A stretch of 34,246 bases of DNA from SAR202 cluster bacterium bin87 (GCA_002238825.1 MPNC01000022.1:1-34246); one strand, 5' to 3'; shown: positions 1 to 9,274, numbered from the stretch's first letter. Numbers and translations are program-made. Notes: a model not told the origin generated them from the letters alone.

Positions 1-2
1 AG

Positions 3-359
3 AAGAAGAAGCGGATCTGCGCCTACGGCGGCTGTGGTGAACCGGTCGTTCCGCCGGCCACTATGTGCGCCGAGCACCTGCGGCAGGCCAGGGAGAGCCG
101 GGCCGGCCAGGTCCGCCAGCTTCGCGCCGAGGCGGAGGCGCTGCGCCTGGAGAACGCCGAGTTGCGCGGCCGCTATGCCGAGCTGGAGGACCGTATCGCC
201 GAGCACGCCGAGCTGATCCGGTTGCGGGCGGAGCTCGCCCAGCTGCAGCAGGACTTCGAGCACGTCAGCGAAGCGCTGCGCTGGTACGTTTGGAAGGAAC
301 AGCAGGACGATCCCCAACCGGACGGCGGTTGGGGCGGGATCCCGTTCGGGTGCGGCTGA
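3..359 (+). CDS. Zinc-cluster / coiled-coil protein, 5' partial
   Basis: The frame is open from base 3 and so begins upstream of the window. Before the first internal Met (base 63) it reads KKKRICAYGGCGEPVVPP, giving a Cys-x4-Cys ... Cys-x2-His pattern that looks like a small zinc-binding knuckle. An Arg/Glu/Leu-rich stretch of about 65 residues with leucine heptads follows and should form a coiled coil. The tail is Gly/Pro-rich and ends FGCG. The pairing suggests a small DNA- or protein-binding dimer, but I recognise no named family. The window holds several other short Cys-rich proteins (21310-21633, 24802-25023, 28453-28752). Function unknown. Confidence 0.6.
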   Translation, partial: KKKRICAYGGCGEPVVPPATMCAEHLRQARESRAGQVRQLRAEAEALRLENAELRGRYAELEDRIAEHAELIRLRAELAQLQQDFEHVSEALRWYVWKEQQDDPQPDGGWGGIPFGCG

Positions 360-1767
360 GATCGGCGACGATCCGTGCGCGAACACGGAGACATGATGGC
401 CAGGGCGCCGGTATGGTTCTGCTGGGCCGGTATGCCCCGGTGAAGGGGCATCCGGCCCGCCTTGATTCCATAACAACCGATGTACCGCATTGGCATCCCC
501 TATTCCGGGTAATCCTTTTCACTGCAGGCGACATCGGTACCGTCTGGGCTGAACGGCGGCTTCCGCCCGGCCATCTGGGGCAGTCGCGGGTATCGTCGCC
601 GATGAACAGGGAGCTTCTGAGCCCGTCATTGACACCGGCCCAAGTTGCATTCGGCTTCCCTGCTGCGAGTATAGGCAGTTGTCCTGCCGGCTTGTTTCCC
701 TTTCGATTTACTCTTGATTCCTGGCAGGATAGCCAGGTCTCACCGCCGACCGTAGAGGCGTCCCAATAGACCGGACGGTCAGTCGTTCTCCATGCTGTGT
801 TTTCGCCTGACCCATTCTTTTCCGCCGGGTCGTTCTCATTTTCTCCTGACTGCCCTCTCCCTCCGCTCATCCCACCGCTTCCTCTCCAGCCACCGGGACT
901 TGCTTCCTGCTCCACCTCCCTTGATCCTCACATTTCGAGATGACACCAGAACATAGTTGCCCGCGCCTTCCGCGGCCCGTCCCGGCGCTCCAGCGCCTCA
1001 TCCGAAACCTGTTAGCGGTATTAGCCCCCCATACGTGAGCCCAGCGCATGGAATGGCGCGCTCGCACACAATGACAAGCGAGAAAACGACGAATGCCGAG
1101 CCGTAAGTTCCATGTCCCGGGCGCGCAGTCGCATAACGACACACGGGATTTTAAGGCGCGCCTCCCGCTAATGGGTATGGCAAAAAACGACATTTGTGTC
1201 CCCGGCGCCGGGTATAGGCGCGCTTTCACATACAACTCGGCGCGTTGCTAAATTCAGGGATATCAGCCGGCGGGTGAACGACCCGGGTGGTTCAGCAACC
1301 AGCCGAGTCCACGCCTTCGCATTGGGCGTGCCCGGCCGGCAGATTGGCCAGGCACGTTGTACGCGCCGCGGTCAGCGGCCTATCGAACGGCATCGGTCTC
1401 GCGTGGATTTTCGGTCTCGCGTGGATTTTCGGTCTCGCGTGGATTTTCGATGTGCCGTTCGCAAGGGTCGTCCATGACCGGGACGTTACCGATGACAGGG
1501 GCCCGTGTCTTTTGCCCGCGCAACACCGTGAACGGTGGGGCCTTCGCCCCCACGTCAACAGGTTCATCTCCATGGGCGAACACTGGGCCAACCGGCATTT
1601 TTCGCAGTCGGCAAGCCACCAGGAGTAGATGCGCCGATGTCCGCGCAGACTCTCTCTGCGCCGCTGGTCCCATTTGCAACCGGAGTTTCCTAACAGTCGG
1701 CGTCAACATCACGACTGGCGACGCATGTATAGGTGTTTCCCCCGGATGCAACCGGGAGGCCAAAGAT
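360..1767. other. Gene-poor stretch of 1.4 kb
   Basis: I see no convincing gene here. Open frames exist on both strands, but none has a good start site or a recognisable motif. Two sequence peculiarities are present: a strongly pyrimidine-rich plus strand at about 781-930, and an exact 18-bp tandem triplication at 1394-1447. The stretch lies downstream of the partial gene at 3-359 and of the minus-strand gene ending at 1768, so it is a convergent intergenic region or the scar of decayed genes. Confidence 0.5.
1394..1447. repeat. 18-bp exact tandem repeat, three copies
   Basis: The unit CGGTCTCGCGTGGATTTT occurs at 1394-1411, 1412-1429 and 1430-1447 without mismatch. The unit is divisible by three, so any reading frame through it is preserved, but no convincing gene covers it. 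Exact copies indicate a recent or length-variable repeat. Confidence 0.9.
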
Positions 1768-3657
1768 TCACCGGGACCGCTTGGGCTCTCCGATGATGAG
1801 TTTGTGTAGCTTTTGGCGCATTGACCGTTTATGTTGCGGTTCGGGACCAACCTGTTGGCGGTCTCTGGCATCCGGCAGCGGTCCGGGTGAAGAATTGCTC
1901 GTCCGCCCGGGTTGGCGCTGCGCCGCGGGCGGGCTTGGCCGCTCCGCCGGTGGCTCTGGCTGCGCGCGGGTGGTCGCGGCAGATTGCCGGGCAGGCGGCT
2001 GCGACTGACCGGCCGTTCCCGATGATCGCGACGGGCGGGCGACAGGGACATTCCGCTTCCACACTGGGTCCCGGCCAGAGCCGCATTGGGTTGCCAATTC
2101 TGCGCAGAGTATAACGCTCATGGGCAGCGCCGAACCCGCCGCCAATACCGCCTCCTCGATTTCAGGATTGCCGGCCACGATATACACGGCGGGTGGATCC
2201 CCTTCCGTCCACGGTTTGCCAAGGTCGTAACTCGATTGGTGCACGAGTAGCCGCCTCCGGGCGCTTTCGACACTGTTCTCCGTGTCCATGTACTCCAAAG
2301 GCGCCCACTGTAGATCTCCCTGCTGAGGGACTCCGATGTACGCATCGGGAAAATGCTCATCCATATAAAGACGATTCCGTCCCAATTTGGACAGGTCCAA
2401 CCGTCGTCCCAAAGCAGTTGGTGTCCCCGCCCGTTGCAGCAGCAAGCCGATCCGGGCGACTCTGGAGGCGCGTCCCAGTTTCCTCGCCGACATGCTGCCG
2501 TCCACATTGCGGAGAAACGTGGTCCGGTTACTGGCCTGTTCCAAAGGGATGCGATCCAGGATTGCCAGCGCCCCGGTCCCAACTTCGCCCAGGTGGTAAA
2601 TGTCGTTGCTCTCTCCAATCCAGCCCCGTTCGATCAGCCCGTCGGCCACTTGCCGGATTCGGGTCCCGTTGGTCGACCCGAGGTTTTTGACAACGTCCTG
2701 ATGCTCCACGGCAAGCCAGCGATACACCACCCGGAACACCTTCATATCAAGCTCACCCAACAGATGGCGTCCTTCCCGAATGTCATCCAGCGATTCGCTC
2801 AGGTCGCCACCGACGTCTGCATCACGACTATTCACGTATGGAGGGACGTATCGTCCTATCTGCGTGCGCACCCTCATAGGACTCACCCGCTTCCCGTTGG
2901 TGTCGAATGACACAGTTGCCAGATGGCTGCCACTCTGATCCACCAGAAACGCCGAAAACGCATCCGGCACCACAGCCACCATGGTCGCCGGGTACGCGAT
3001 TTCAATAGGATCCTCCCAGGGATCAGTGGATTCAGAGATTTCCGCCTCGAACCTGAGCCCGGCGAATAGAGGCTTACCGTATGGTATCGGCCGGTGATGT
3101 GTCCCGTACTGCATCATCGGCACGATGATCTCGCCCTTTCGATCTTCGCTTCTGTATATCCCCAAGACCTGAATCGTTTCACCCCGGCACCACAGAAGGC
3201 ATTTGAGATTCATGTCGCGCAGATCTTCGGCATTCATCCTCTCACCAGCAGCCGTTCTGATGTCCACCGGCTTTTCCGGGTTGAAATTCTCGTCGTCGAT
3301 GTTGGCCCAGAACGTCGGCGCCACTGCGTAGAGCACCTCCAGAAACTCGATGTCGATAGTGTGGGTCCGTAGATCACGGTCGGAGTGTGGGTAGACTGGT
3401 GGGTCATCAAACTGCGCACGCACCGCCTCGATTCCAGACGGGAGGAGTACGTACCGCTGGACCCTGCCGAACGCGCGCCCGATCGGGGCCCCGAAAATGA
3501 GCGCCTCGTCCTGAAGGCGCCTCAGTTGTTTGCGAACGTATGCGGGCGAAAACGTGCCCACACTGGCGACATTGTTGGCGCTGGCCCACGGCATGCACCA
3601 GAGAACCGCCAGGATGAAAAGTCTCACATCGCCTTGGAAATCGTCGAAATCGATCAT
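1768..3657 (-). CDS. Large double winged-helix protein, partner of the replication-relaxation-like gene
   Basis: This 629-residue protein starts at the ATG at 3657, 9 bases after an AAGGGAG Shine-Dalgarno sequence. A longer frame reaches 3723 but lacks such a site. Residues about 10-80 form a winged-helix domain (CMPWASANNVASVGTFSPAY, then RVQRYVLLPSGIEAV). A second winged-helix-like segment lies near the middle (YRWLAVEHQDVVKNL ... DGLIERGWIGESNDIYHL). The last ~80 residues are Pro/Ser/Gln-rich and probably disordered. The start of the N-terminal domain resembles the protein at 20314-21225 (MPWAS against LPWAS), so the two look paralogous. It is the second gene of a pair with 3787-5517, separated by a spacer with a tandem repeat. 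Likely DNA-binding; exact role unknown. Confidence 0.7.
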   Translation of the reverse strand: MIDFDDFQGDVRLFILAVLWCMPWASANNVASVGTFSPAYVRKQLRRLQDEALIFGAPIGRAFGRVQRYVLLPSGIEAVRAQFDDPPVYPHSDRDLRTHTIDIEFLEVLYAVAPTFWANIDDENFNPEKPVDIRTAAGERMNAEDLRDMNLKCLLWCRGETIQVLGIYRSEDRKGEIIVPMMQYGTHHRPIPYGKPLFAGLRFEAEISESTDPWEDPIEIAYPATMVAVVPDAFSAFLVDQSGSHLATVSFDTNGKRVSPMRVRTQIGRYVPPYVNSRDADVGGDLSESLDDIREGRHLLGELDMKVFRVVYRWLAVEHQDVVKNLGSTNGTRIRQVADGLIERGWIGESNDIYHLGEVGTGALAILDRIPLEQASNRTTFLRNVDGSMSARKLGRASRVARIGLLLQRAGTPTALGRRLDLSKLGRNRLYMDEHFPDAYIGVPQQGDLQWAPLEYMDTENSVESARRRLLVHQSSYDLGKPWTEGDPPAVYIVAGNPEIEEAVLAAGSALPMSVILCAELATQCGSGRDPVWKRNVPVARPSRSSGTAGQSQPPARQSAATTRAQPEPPAERPSPPAAQRQPGRTSNSSPGPLPDARDRQQVGPEPQHKRSMRQKLHKLIIGEPKRSR

Positions 3658-3659
3658 AT

Positions 3660-3692
3660 CTGACTCCCTTCTGACTCCCTTCTGAATCCCTT
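3660..3692. repeat. 11-bp tandem repeat carrying the Shine-Dalgarno site
   Basis: On the minus strand, AAGGGATTCAG is followed by two copies of AAGGGAGTCAG, ending two bases before the start codon at 3657. Each copy carries an AAGGGA/G ribosome-binding core, so the leader holds up to three candidate ribosome-binding sites. Copy-number change would alter the leader without touching coding sequence. The spacer of the paralogous pair at 20211-20313 also contains tandem repeats. Confidence 0.85.
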
Positions 3693-3786
3693 TGAGCGCG
3701 CCGTCACCGGCGATTGCCGCCATCGTAGCGCCCTTGCCCCAGCCCCGTTTATCGCTAATGCAGGCTTCCGGATTGCCCAGCCAACG

Positions 3787-5517
3787 TCATGGCCGGCAGC
3801 GGATCCGCGTTGGTCCCGATGGAGTCCGCCAGACGCCGGGGCCGTCAATGGATCCCGACGTCGCCAGCTGCAACGTCGTCGCCGCTACCTGGTCGTGCTG
3901 ACCGATCTCGACCACCCTCGTTGCGGCGCGCTCGGTTTCGCAGACAAACAGCACGGGGACGGGTGTACCGGTGGCTGCCACCCGGCGGTAGGTTCGCAGC
4001 TTTTTGGCGATCTCCCCGGGCGAAACCGCCGATCTCTCGAATTCGACCCGATACCAACCCGAACCATAGGGACCGGCAGCGAGTTTGATCACGGCATCGG
4101 GCTGTATCTGGGTAAGGCCGGGGACATTGGTCGTTGCTCTCCACCCACCCACCAACTCGCCGCCAGCGCTGAAGAATTCTGACGCTAATGCTGCCAACCC
4201 GCGGTTGTGTGCGCGGTATTCGTCCCGTTGCTCCCGGTTCAACCACCGTCGGCACGTGTCTCGTACCACATCAACATGGATGCGGCTTACGTTGGCTACG
4301 AACTGCATGCCGGCCTCGTCTAGGTAAAAGCCGCCGCCGTCCTCGAACACCAAACGTGCACCGCATAGTGATTCGCGAACGCGCCTGAACACGTCGCCCG
4401 ACACCCTGAGGATCTTCTTGGCCTCGGCCCGATTTACCGACGGAAACGACGATATCAGCATCACCAAGCGGAACGCCGGCGCAGAATCGATGGCGGACAG
4501 GTCCCGCCTGGCGTTCAACCAACCGTGAATGGCAGTTCCCGCGTGGGGGTCGTTCCAACCGGCCTTTGCCGAAATGAAACGGTCGGTTACCATCGACCGG
4601 GACCAGCTTATTTGTATGGGCAAATTGTCCCCGTTGCCGGTCCAAAGAGTCGATGACACCACGTTGGGGCCCAGATGTTGCTGTGCCAGCTTGAACCCCC
4701 ATTCGTCCGCGGGCACGATGACGTGCAGCGATGGTTGGGGCTCGAAACCCTCGTCACTGTCATCATAGTAGTCGGGCCTCCGTTCCCCTGGAAGCCATTC
4801 ATAACGAGCCAGCCCGTCGAAGCGGCCATCGTGCTTGCCCCTAAGCACCACGCCCTTGGCGTGCGCTCCCACGTAGGTGAATCCGACCCACCAATGATCG
4901 GAGTACCGTGCAACGATATGGTAAAGGCGCCCCGAGCGCAGCCAACGTATCTCCGTGAGCCCCAGGCCCGGACCCGTGACCCATTCCGGCTGTTCAAAAG
5001 GCAGGATGAGGTGGTCCGACAGCAACAAGTTCGGCGCGATGCGGTAGACCTGCTCCGCCAGTGCTTGCCTGTAGAAAATCACGCGGATTCCCGCCACTGT
5101 AGCCGACCAGGGGGCGTGCTGATGGTCTGCCTGATCTCCAAACGGGCCGTGGGTATGCTCCCACGAAAACTGGCGTTCCAAATGTTTCACTTCAGCTTCA
5201 TGCTTTCCCGTCTGCCGTAACCGTGCGAGCCGCCGCCGATCGTCGAGTGACGGATGTGTGTGGTTGGTGTCGTATAGGAAATCTGCACCGGTGGGAGTAA
5301 TCCAGTAAACGTCCTGCTGGCGCCGGGTGTAGCTTCTGCGGGCGTGTTCCACGAATTGCGCATCTTCAAAACGCTTCAGCGTTCGTCTCGCCGCAGCTTC
5401 GTCCACTCTCCATCGAAGGGCGAAATCTGCGTTACTACCCAATGGCATCTCCCCCAGATGCCCGAGTCGTGAGAACAGGTCGTCCATAAGGCGCGCCGAC
5501 CACCTCGTCGTACTCAT
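3787..5517 (-). CDS. Replication-relaxation-like protein with PD-(D/E)XK-type C-terminus
   Basis: A 576-residue protein with an ATG at 5517 preceded by a strong AAGGAGG site. The N-terminus (about 10-85) is a winged helix (RVDEAAARRTLKRFEDAQFV, then VYWITPTGADFL), the architecture of plasmid replication-relaxation proteins. A second winged helix follows at about 350-410 (PSVNRAEAKKILRVSGDVF). The last 110 residues contain PDAVIKL (about 473) and YRVEFERSAVSPGEIAKKLR (about 489-508), then PVLFVCETERAA. A PD ... ExE ... KL..Y pattern like this marks the nuclease-like domain of that family, although a canonical ExK is not obvious (ExE-R-S instead). Upstream partner of 1768-3657. Likely nucleic-acid binding on a plasmid or integrative element; catalytic activity uncertain. 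Confidence 0.7.
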   Translation of the reverse strand: MSTTRWSARLMDDLFSRLGHLGEMPLGSNADFALRWRVDEAAARRTLKRFEDAQFVEHARRSYTRRQQDVYWITPTGADFLYDTNHTHPSLDDRRRLARLRQTGKHEAEVKHLERQFSWEHTHGPFGDQADHQHAPWSATVAGIRVIFYRQALAEQVYRIAPNLLLSDHLILPFEQPEWVTGPGLGLTEIRWLRSGRLYHIVARYSDHWWVGFTYVGAHAKGVVLRGKHDGRFDGLARYEWLPGERRPDYYDDSDEGFEPQPSLHVIVPADEWGFKLAQQHLGPNVVSSTLWTGNGDNLPIQISWSRSMVTDRFISAKAGWNDPHAGTAIHGWLNARRDLSAIDSAPAFRLVMLISSFPSVNRAEAKKILRVSGDVFRRVRESLCGARLVFEDGGGFYLDEAGMQFVANVSRIHVDVVRDTCRRWLNREQRDEYRAHNRGLAALASEFFSAGGELVGGWRATTNVPGLTQIQPDAVIKLAAGPYGSGWYRVEFERSAVSPGEIAKKLRTYRRVAATGTPVPVLFVCETERAATRVVEIGQHDQVAATTLQLATSGSIDGPGVWRTPSGPTRIRCRP

Positions 5518-6108
5518 CGTCGATCCTCCTTTTTCCAGCGTCGCCGGCCGCCATGATGTGGTGCCAAGCGGTCCGGCATCAGCCGTGCGCCTTCCACATA
5601 AAGTTGCATGACGCCAGCACCTCCGGCTCCGTATAAGGCCCGTTGGTCGGTACTCCGAGGATAATCCCGGGAGTCATATCCCTTTTATCGTTAAGCCCAA
5701 CCGCACCGGGATCGTCCGAGGACGGGTTCTTTATCGCCAGCTAAGGCTCTCCACGATCGGCATCTCCATTGCCGGAAACTCGCTGCGGAGCCTGACCGGC
5801 GAACCCTGACCGTAATCGCCGGCGGGCCGCCCTGCGGTGGAACCGGATTAGAACCCGCATCGACCGATAATCCCAGGCTGAGGTTCTCCACTACCACTCG
5901 GCCAAAAAAGCCCAGCGCTGCCGGGAATCGTGTTGGTCGCCGTCGAAGCCGCGGAAGTTTGCGCGACCGCGCCCCGATGGCGGCGGTAGGTCGCCCTGCG
6001 GCATGGCGTGGTCGACGTGGCAGTCGACTGATGTCTTCCTCTTGCCGAGGCACCGACCAGGAGTTTCGGCCACGGCCGCCGGTGGATTGCAAAGGAGTAT
6101 GTAAAACC
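5518..6108. other. Divergent intergenic region without a clear gene
   Basis: The region lies between the divergent genes at 5517 (minus) and 6109 (plus) and must hold promoters for both, but I could not assign them. Short frames cross it. One minus-strand frame contains CHVDHAMPQGD, faintly like an HNH remnant, but this is too weak to call. The Shine-Dalgarno site AAAGGAG for the plus-strand gene is at 6091-6097. Confidence 0.4.
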
Positions 6109-6825
6109 ATGAGGATGTACCCGAGAGAGTTTCCGGCAAACCGCCGTGGGAGACCGAAAAGGCGTGCGGAACGACGAGTTTATGAAGCCCTGGCTGGGAA
6201 TGACCGCCAGGGCTTTTGCTATTACGAGTGGCGCAAGGGATATGAACACATTGAGCTCGACTTCGCCGTCTGGGTGGAGGGTCTCGGCCGCTTCGCGCTG
6301 CAGGTGAAGGGCGGCAGGTACGTGCTCATCGACGGCGAGTGGCGCCTGAAGACCCGGACCGGCGTCAAGTCGGTCCGGTCCTGCCCGCTGGACGAGGCCA
6401 AGCTGTCCGCCCTGGACCTGCACGACGACATCGAGGAGCGTGCGTGCACAACCTACAACCCGTACGTGATTCCGGTGTTGATATTTCCCGACATGGAGCC
6501 TGATCCGGCCATCGAGAGCCTGGCCAAGCGCACGGGAGTGTACGTGATCTGGGGGGTCCGCAACCTGTGGGCCGACCTGGAGGAGATCGTCCGGAGCCGC
6601 CGGGTGTCGGAGGCGCTGGGGATGGACCGCATCGCCCGCGAGGTGCATGCGGTGACCGACGGGCTGATCCGCCTGGAGAATTTCGAGCAGGGCTGCGCTG
6701 CCGATGCGACGGATCAGCCGGTTCCCGTCCCAGAGCGACGGCAATGCACCGGGGCGCTTCGGCTGACGCTGGTCGGCGTCGACGTCACGATGACCCGCGC
6801 CCGCGGCGTGCGGCCGGCGGGATAA
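6109..6825 (+). CDS. NERD-type nuclease-domain protein
   Basis: A 238-residue protein. The start is the ATG at 6109, preceded by AAAGGAG; a closer ATG at 6100 is followed at once by a stop. Residues 17-80 match the NERD (nuclease-related) pattern: a Glu-containing helix (RRAERRVYEAL), Asp51 in ELDFAVWVEG, and Gln65-Val-Lys67 in GRFALQVKGG. Usually the last motif is ExK. QxK is known in the related Mrr group, so activity remains possible. After about residue 110 comes a domain with YNPYVIPVLIFPDMEPDP, shared with the protein at 9333-10052. It is followed by a UvrD-type helicase, a common neighbour of NERD proteins, which suggests DNA processing or phage defence. The nuclease role is inferred from motifs. 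Confidence 0.75.
   Translation: MRMYPREFPANRRGRPKRRAERRVYEALAGNDRQGFCYYEWRKGYEHIELDFAVWVEGLGRFALQVKGGRYVLIDGEWRLKTRTGVKSVRSCPLDEAKLSALDLHDDIEERACTTYNPYVIPVLIFPDMEPDPAIESLAKRTGVYVIWGVRNLWADLEEIVRSRRVSEALGMDRIAREVHAVTDGLIRLENFEQGCAADATDQPVPVPERRQCTGALRLTLVGVDVTMTRARGVRPAG
6186..6217 (+). terminator. Terminator-like hairpin inside the NERD coding sequence
   Basis: AGCCCTGGC (6186-6194) and GCCAGGGCT (6206-6214) are perfect 9-bp arms around an 11-base loop, and the 3' arm runs into TTTT (6214-6217). The element has the shape of an intrinsic terminator but lies about 80 bases inside an open reading frame. It could attenuate transcription or simply be a coding coincidence; the T run is short. Confidence 0.35.
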
Positions 6826-7091
6826 CCGCCCGCATCGCCGGGCAGTCCACGCCCTGGTCAACACATGGGCCCAGCTCGCCGTAGCAGTCCGGCGCTGTGG
6901 CCACATCCGTGCAGCAACGACGGCGCCGGTCGGCCGATGGCCGCCGGCGCTGGTTCATGCGCATCACGGACTCATCCGGTCCGTCCCGACCGGCAGCGTG
7001 CACGTCGTCCACGCCATTGATGCCGCCGCCGTTGCATGTCGCTGACATCCTCCGACCTCAATCCCAAACCCAATTCTGGAGTGAAGCAATT

Positions 7092-8855
7092 ATGAAGACC
7101 CTCGCGGGCGTGGCGCCCGTCATATTGTCCCTATACCCGCAGCTGGACGCTGGACAGCTGGAGCTGATCGGCAGCTTGGACGGCCCCACGCTGGGCGTGG
7201 CCGGACCCGGCGCCGGCAAGACCCTGACGCTGGCGCTGCGCGCCGCCAACATCCTGTTGCTGCGCAGCGCCGGACCCAGTGAGCTGCTGCTGTGCACGTA
7301 CAACGCCGACGCGGCGGGTGAGCTGCGCCAGCGGTTTGACGCCGTGGCCGCCGCAGCGGACTACGGCGTAAGCGCCGGCCGCGCTCGGGTCTGCACCATC
7401 CACAGCCTGTGCGGACGGCTCCTGGCCGAACACCCCGAGCGGGTGGGTCTGCGGCGCGGTTTCCACCTGCTGGACAACGATCAGCAGTTGAACCTGTTGC
7501 TGCAGCGGTTTGACGACGTTTTCGGCCCCGACCTGCGGGAGCTGGAGGGACGGGGCTGGCGACGGCCGCCGGCGGTGGTGAAGAACGCGCTGAAATACTT
7601 TGAGCGTATTTGCGACGAGGCGATCAATCCCCGGGACCTGACCCGTTCCCGCAGTGCCTTCATCGCCGCGGTGGGATGCTGCTACCGGCGCTACGAGCGG
7701 CTGCTGCTGGACGAGAACGCCGCCGACTTCGCCCACCTGCAGGCTTGGGCCGACCTGATGCTGGATGACGATGACGTTGCCGGTGAAATCTCCGGTGGCG
7801 TACGGTACTTGATGTGCGATGAGTACCAGGACACCAGCCACGTGCAGGAACGCATCCTGAGGCGGCTGTCCGAAGCGCACGGCAACCTGTGCGTGGTCGG
7901 CGACGAGGACCAGAGTTTGTACCGTTTCCGCGGCGCCACGGTGGGCAACATCCTGGGGTTTGCCCGGCGCTTCCACGACTGCCGGATGGTGGAGCTCACC
8001 GTCAACTACCGTAGCCATCCCGACATCGTGAAAGCCTATGACCGGTGGATGGGGTCGGCGGACTGGTCCAACCCCGATCCTGCCGGCGCGCCCTTCCGCC
8101 ATGCCAAGACCATCGTCCCCCACGACCCGCGCGGGTACGACGATTATCCGGCGGTGATTGTCATCGACGGCCAGGGCCCCGACGACGAGGGCGAGCAATT
8201 GGGCGCGCTGCTGCGGCTGCTGAAAAGCCGCCGGGTGATCGCGGGTTATGACCGGGCGGCATTGCTATTACACAGCGTGCAGGACGAGGTGGCCGGACCC
8301 TATCTGGACGCCCTGGATGATGCGGGCATTCCCGCCCGCTGCGTGCCGGCCGGCGCCGGTCGTGGGGAACGGGGCCGGAGGCGCGCCCGTGAAGCGGTGA
8401 CCGTGACGACCATTCACCAGTCCAAGGGGAGGCAGTGGCCGGTGGTGATCGTGGGGTCGCTGGATTTCCACCAGCCCAACGTGGATCCGGTGGGACGGTC
8501 GCTGGCGCCGTACTTTCTGCGGTCGGACGCGGAGCCCGCCCGGCGCATCGCGGCCTTCGACCACATGCGCCAGCACTACGTTGCTTTCTCCCGGGCCGAG
8601 CGGCTGCTGGTGCTGACGGCCGGCGGTCCGGTGCACCAGCGGTTTGCCGACATCTGGGATGGGGCACGCCGTTGGAGAGAGTTGTGTCCCGGGGACATTG
8701 AGGCGCTGGCCCGCCAGCGATTCGAGCCCAGGGCGAAGGGTCCCATGCGGGAGGCCGCGCCGACGGTGGGGCGGGTGACGCTGCGCCTGACGGGCGTGGG
8801 TGTGCATTTGGGACAAGCGCCGCCCGGGGGGCCCCCCGCCGGTGGCAGGGCCTGA
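7092..8855 (+). CDS. UvrD/Rep-type superfamily 1A DNA helicase
   Basis: The frame is open from 6897, but the ATG at 7092 has a GGAG site and leaves a normal N-terminus, giving 587 residues. The full motif set is visible: Walker A GPGAGKT (38-44), motif Ia LCTYNADAAGELRQR, TIHSLCGRLL, Walker B DEYQDTS, motif III GDEDQSLYRFRGA, motif IV NYRSHPDIV, motif V TIHQSKGRQWPVVIV and motif VI HYVAFSRAERLLVLT. It should be an ATP-driven 3'-5' translocase, and is shorter than UvrD because subdomains 1B/2B are small. It sits between a NERD protein and a degenerate NERD-like protein, so a joint nuclease-helicase machine is plausible. The C-terminus is Gly/Pro-rich. Confidence 0.9.
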   Translation: MKTLAGVAPVILSLYPQLDAGQLELIGSLDGPTLGVAGPGAGKTLTLALRAANILLLRSAGPSELLLCTYNADAAGELRQRFDAVAAAADYGVSAGRARVCTIHSLCGRLLAEHPERVGLRRGFHLLDNDQQLNLLLQRFDDVFGPDLRELEGRGWRRPPAVVKNALKYFERICDEAINPRDLTRSRSAFIAAVGCCYRRYERLLLDENAADFAHLQAWADLMLDDDDVAGEISGGVRYLMCDEYQDTSHVQERILRRLSEAHGNLCVVGDEDQSLYRFRGATVGNILGFARRFHDCRMVELTVNYRSHPDIVKAYDRWMGSADWSNPDPAGAPFRHAKTIVPHDPRGYDDYPAVIVIDGQGPDDEGEQLGALLRLLKSRRVIAGYDRAALLLHSVQDEVAGPYLDALDDAGIPARCVPAGAGRGERGRRRAREAVTVTTIHQSKGRQWPVVIVGSLDFHQPNVDPVGRSLAPYFLRSDAEPARRIAAFDHMRQHYVAFSRAERLLVLTAGGPVHQRFADIWDGARRWRELCPGDIEALARQRFEPRAKGPMREAAPTVGRVTLRLTGVGVHLGQAPPGGPPAGGRA

Positions 8856-9111
8856 ACACAGGCGGTGAGCCGCGGGTTCTGAACCCCAGCACCTGGGCGC
8901 AGCGTCTCTCCGTGATGCTGCGGGCCTTGGCCGTCGTCCTCGGGATGGTGGCCATCGTTCCCCCTGGCGCTCCGGTGCCGGCTGATCTCGGGTCCGGGCC
9001 ACGGACGGTTGGGTGACGTGAAAACCGGTCGTTGACGACCACGAAGCCAACTGTCGGGAAAAGGTCGCGCAGGTCCGGCCCATACCACACCACAAGGAGG
9101 TGAACATCATC

Positions 9112-9168
9112 ATGCGCCAGGAAACCGCGGGCAACGCCACGGTCCGGGGGCCGCCCTCGGGTGGCTGA
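9112..9168 (+). CDS. Possible 18-residue leader peptide
   Basis: A near-perfect Shine-Dalgarno sequence, AAGGAGGTGA (9094-9103), stands 8 bases before the ATG of an 18-codon frame, MRQETAGNATVRGPPSGG, then TGA. It lies between the helicase and the third cassette gene and is followed by a terminator-like hairpin at 9239-9274. This may be a regulatory leader peptide. It could also be the surviving start of a deleted gene. No sequence family is recognised. Confidence 0.4.
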   Translation: MRQETAGNATVRGPPSGG

Positions 9169-9238
9169 GCGAGCGTAACCCGCCGGGGGCAGACATATCC
9201 GACCCAATTCACCATACCAGCCTGGCCGTTGCTGCTGA

Positions 9239-9274
9239 GGGCCGATCCGGGACCTTCCTGGATCGGCCCGTTTT
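9239..9274 (+). terminator. Intrinsic terminator or attenuator before the pseudo-NERD gene
   Basis: GGGCCGATCC (9239-9248) pairs perfectly with GGATCGGCCC (9260-9269) around an 11-base loop, followed by GTTTT. It lies 58 bases upstream of the ATG at 9333. It could end helicase transcription or, with the small leader frame at 9112, act as an attenuator. Confidence 0.6.

Noticed and set aside
265-915. 216-codon minus-strand frame in the gene-poor region
   Set aside because: No recognisable motif or ribosome site; its 5' half lies in the pyrimidine-rich tract, which biases codons.
5891-6139. Possible HNH remnant (CHVDHAMPQGD) on the minus strand
   Set aside because: A single HxxDH-like motif without the rest of the fold is not enough.
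7131-8198. 355-codon minus-strand frame
   Set aside because: Exact antisense of the UvrD-type helicase motifs; rich in Val/Gln/Ala from reversed codons.
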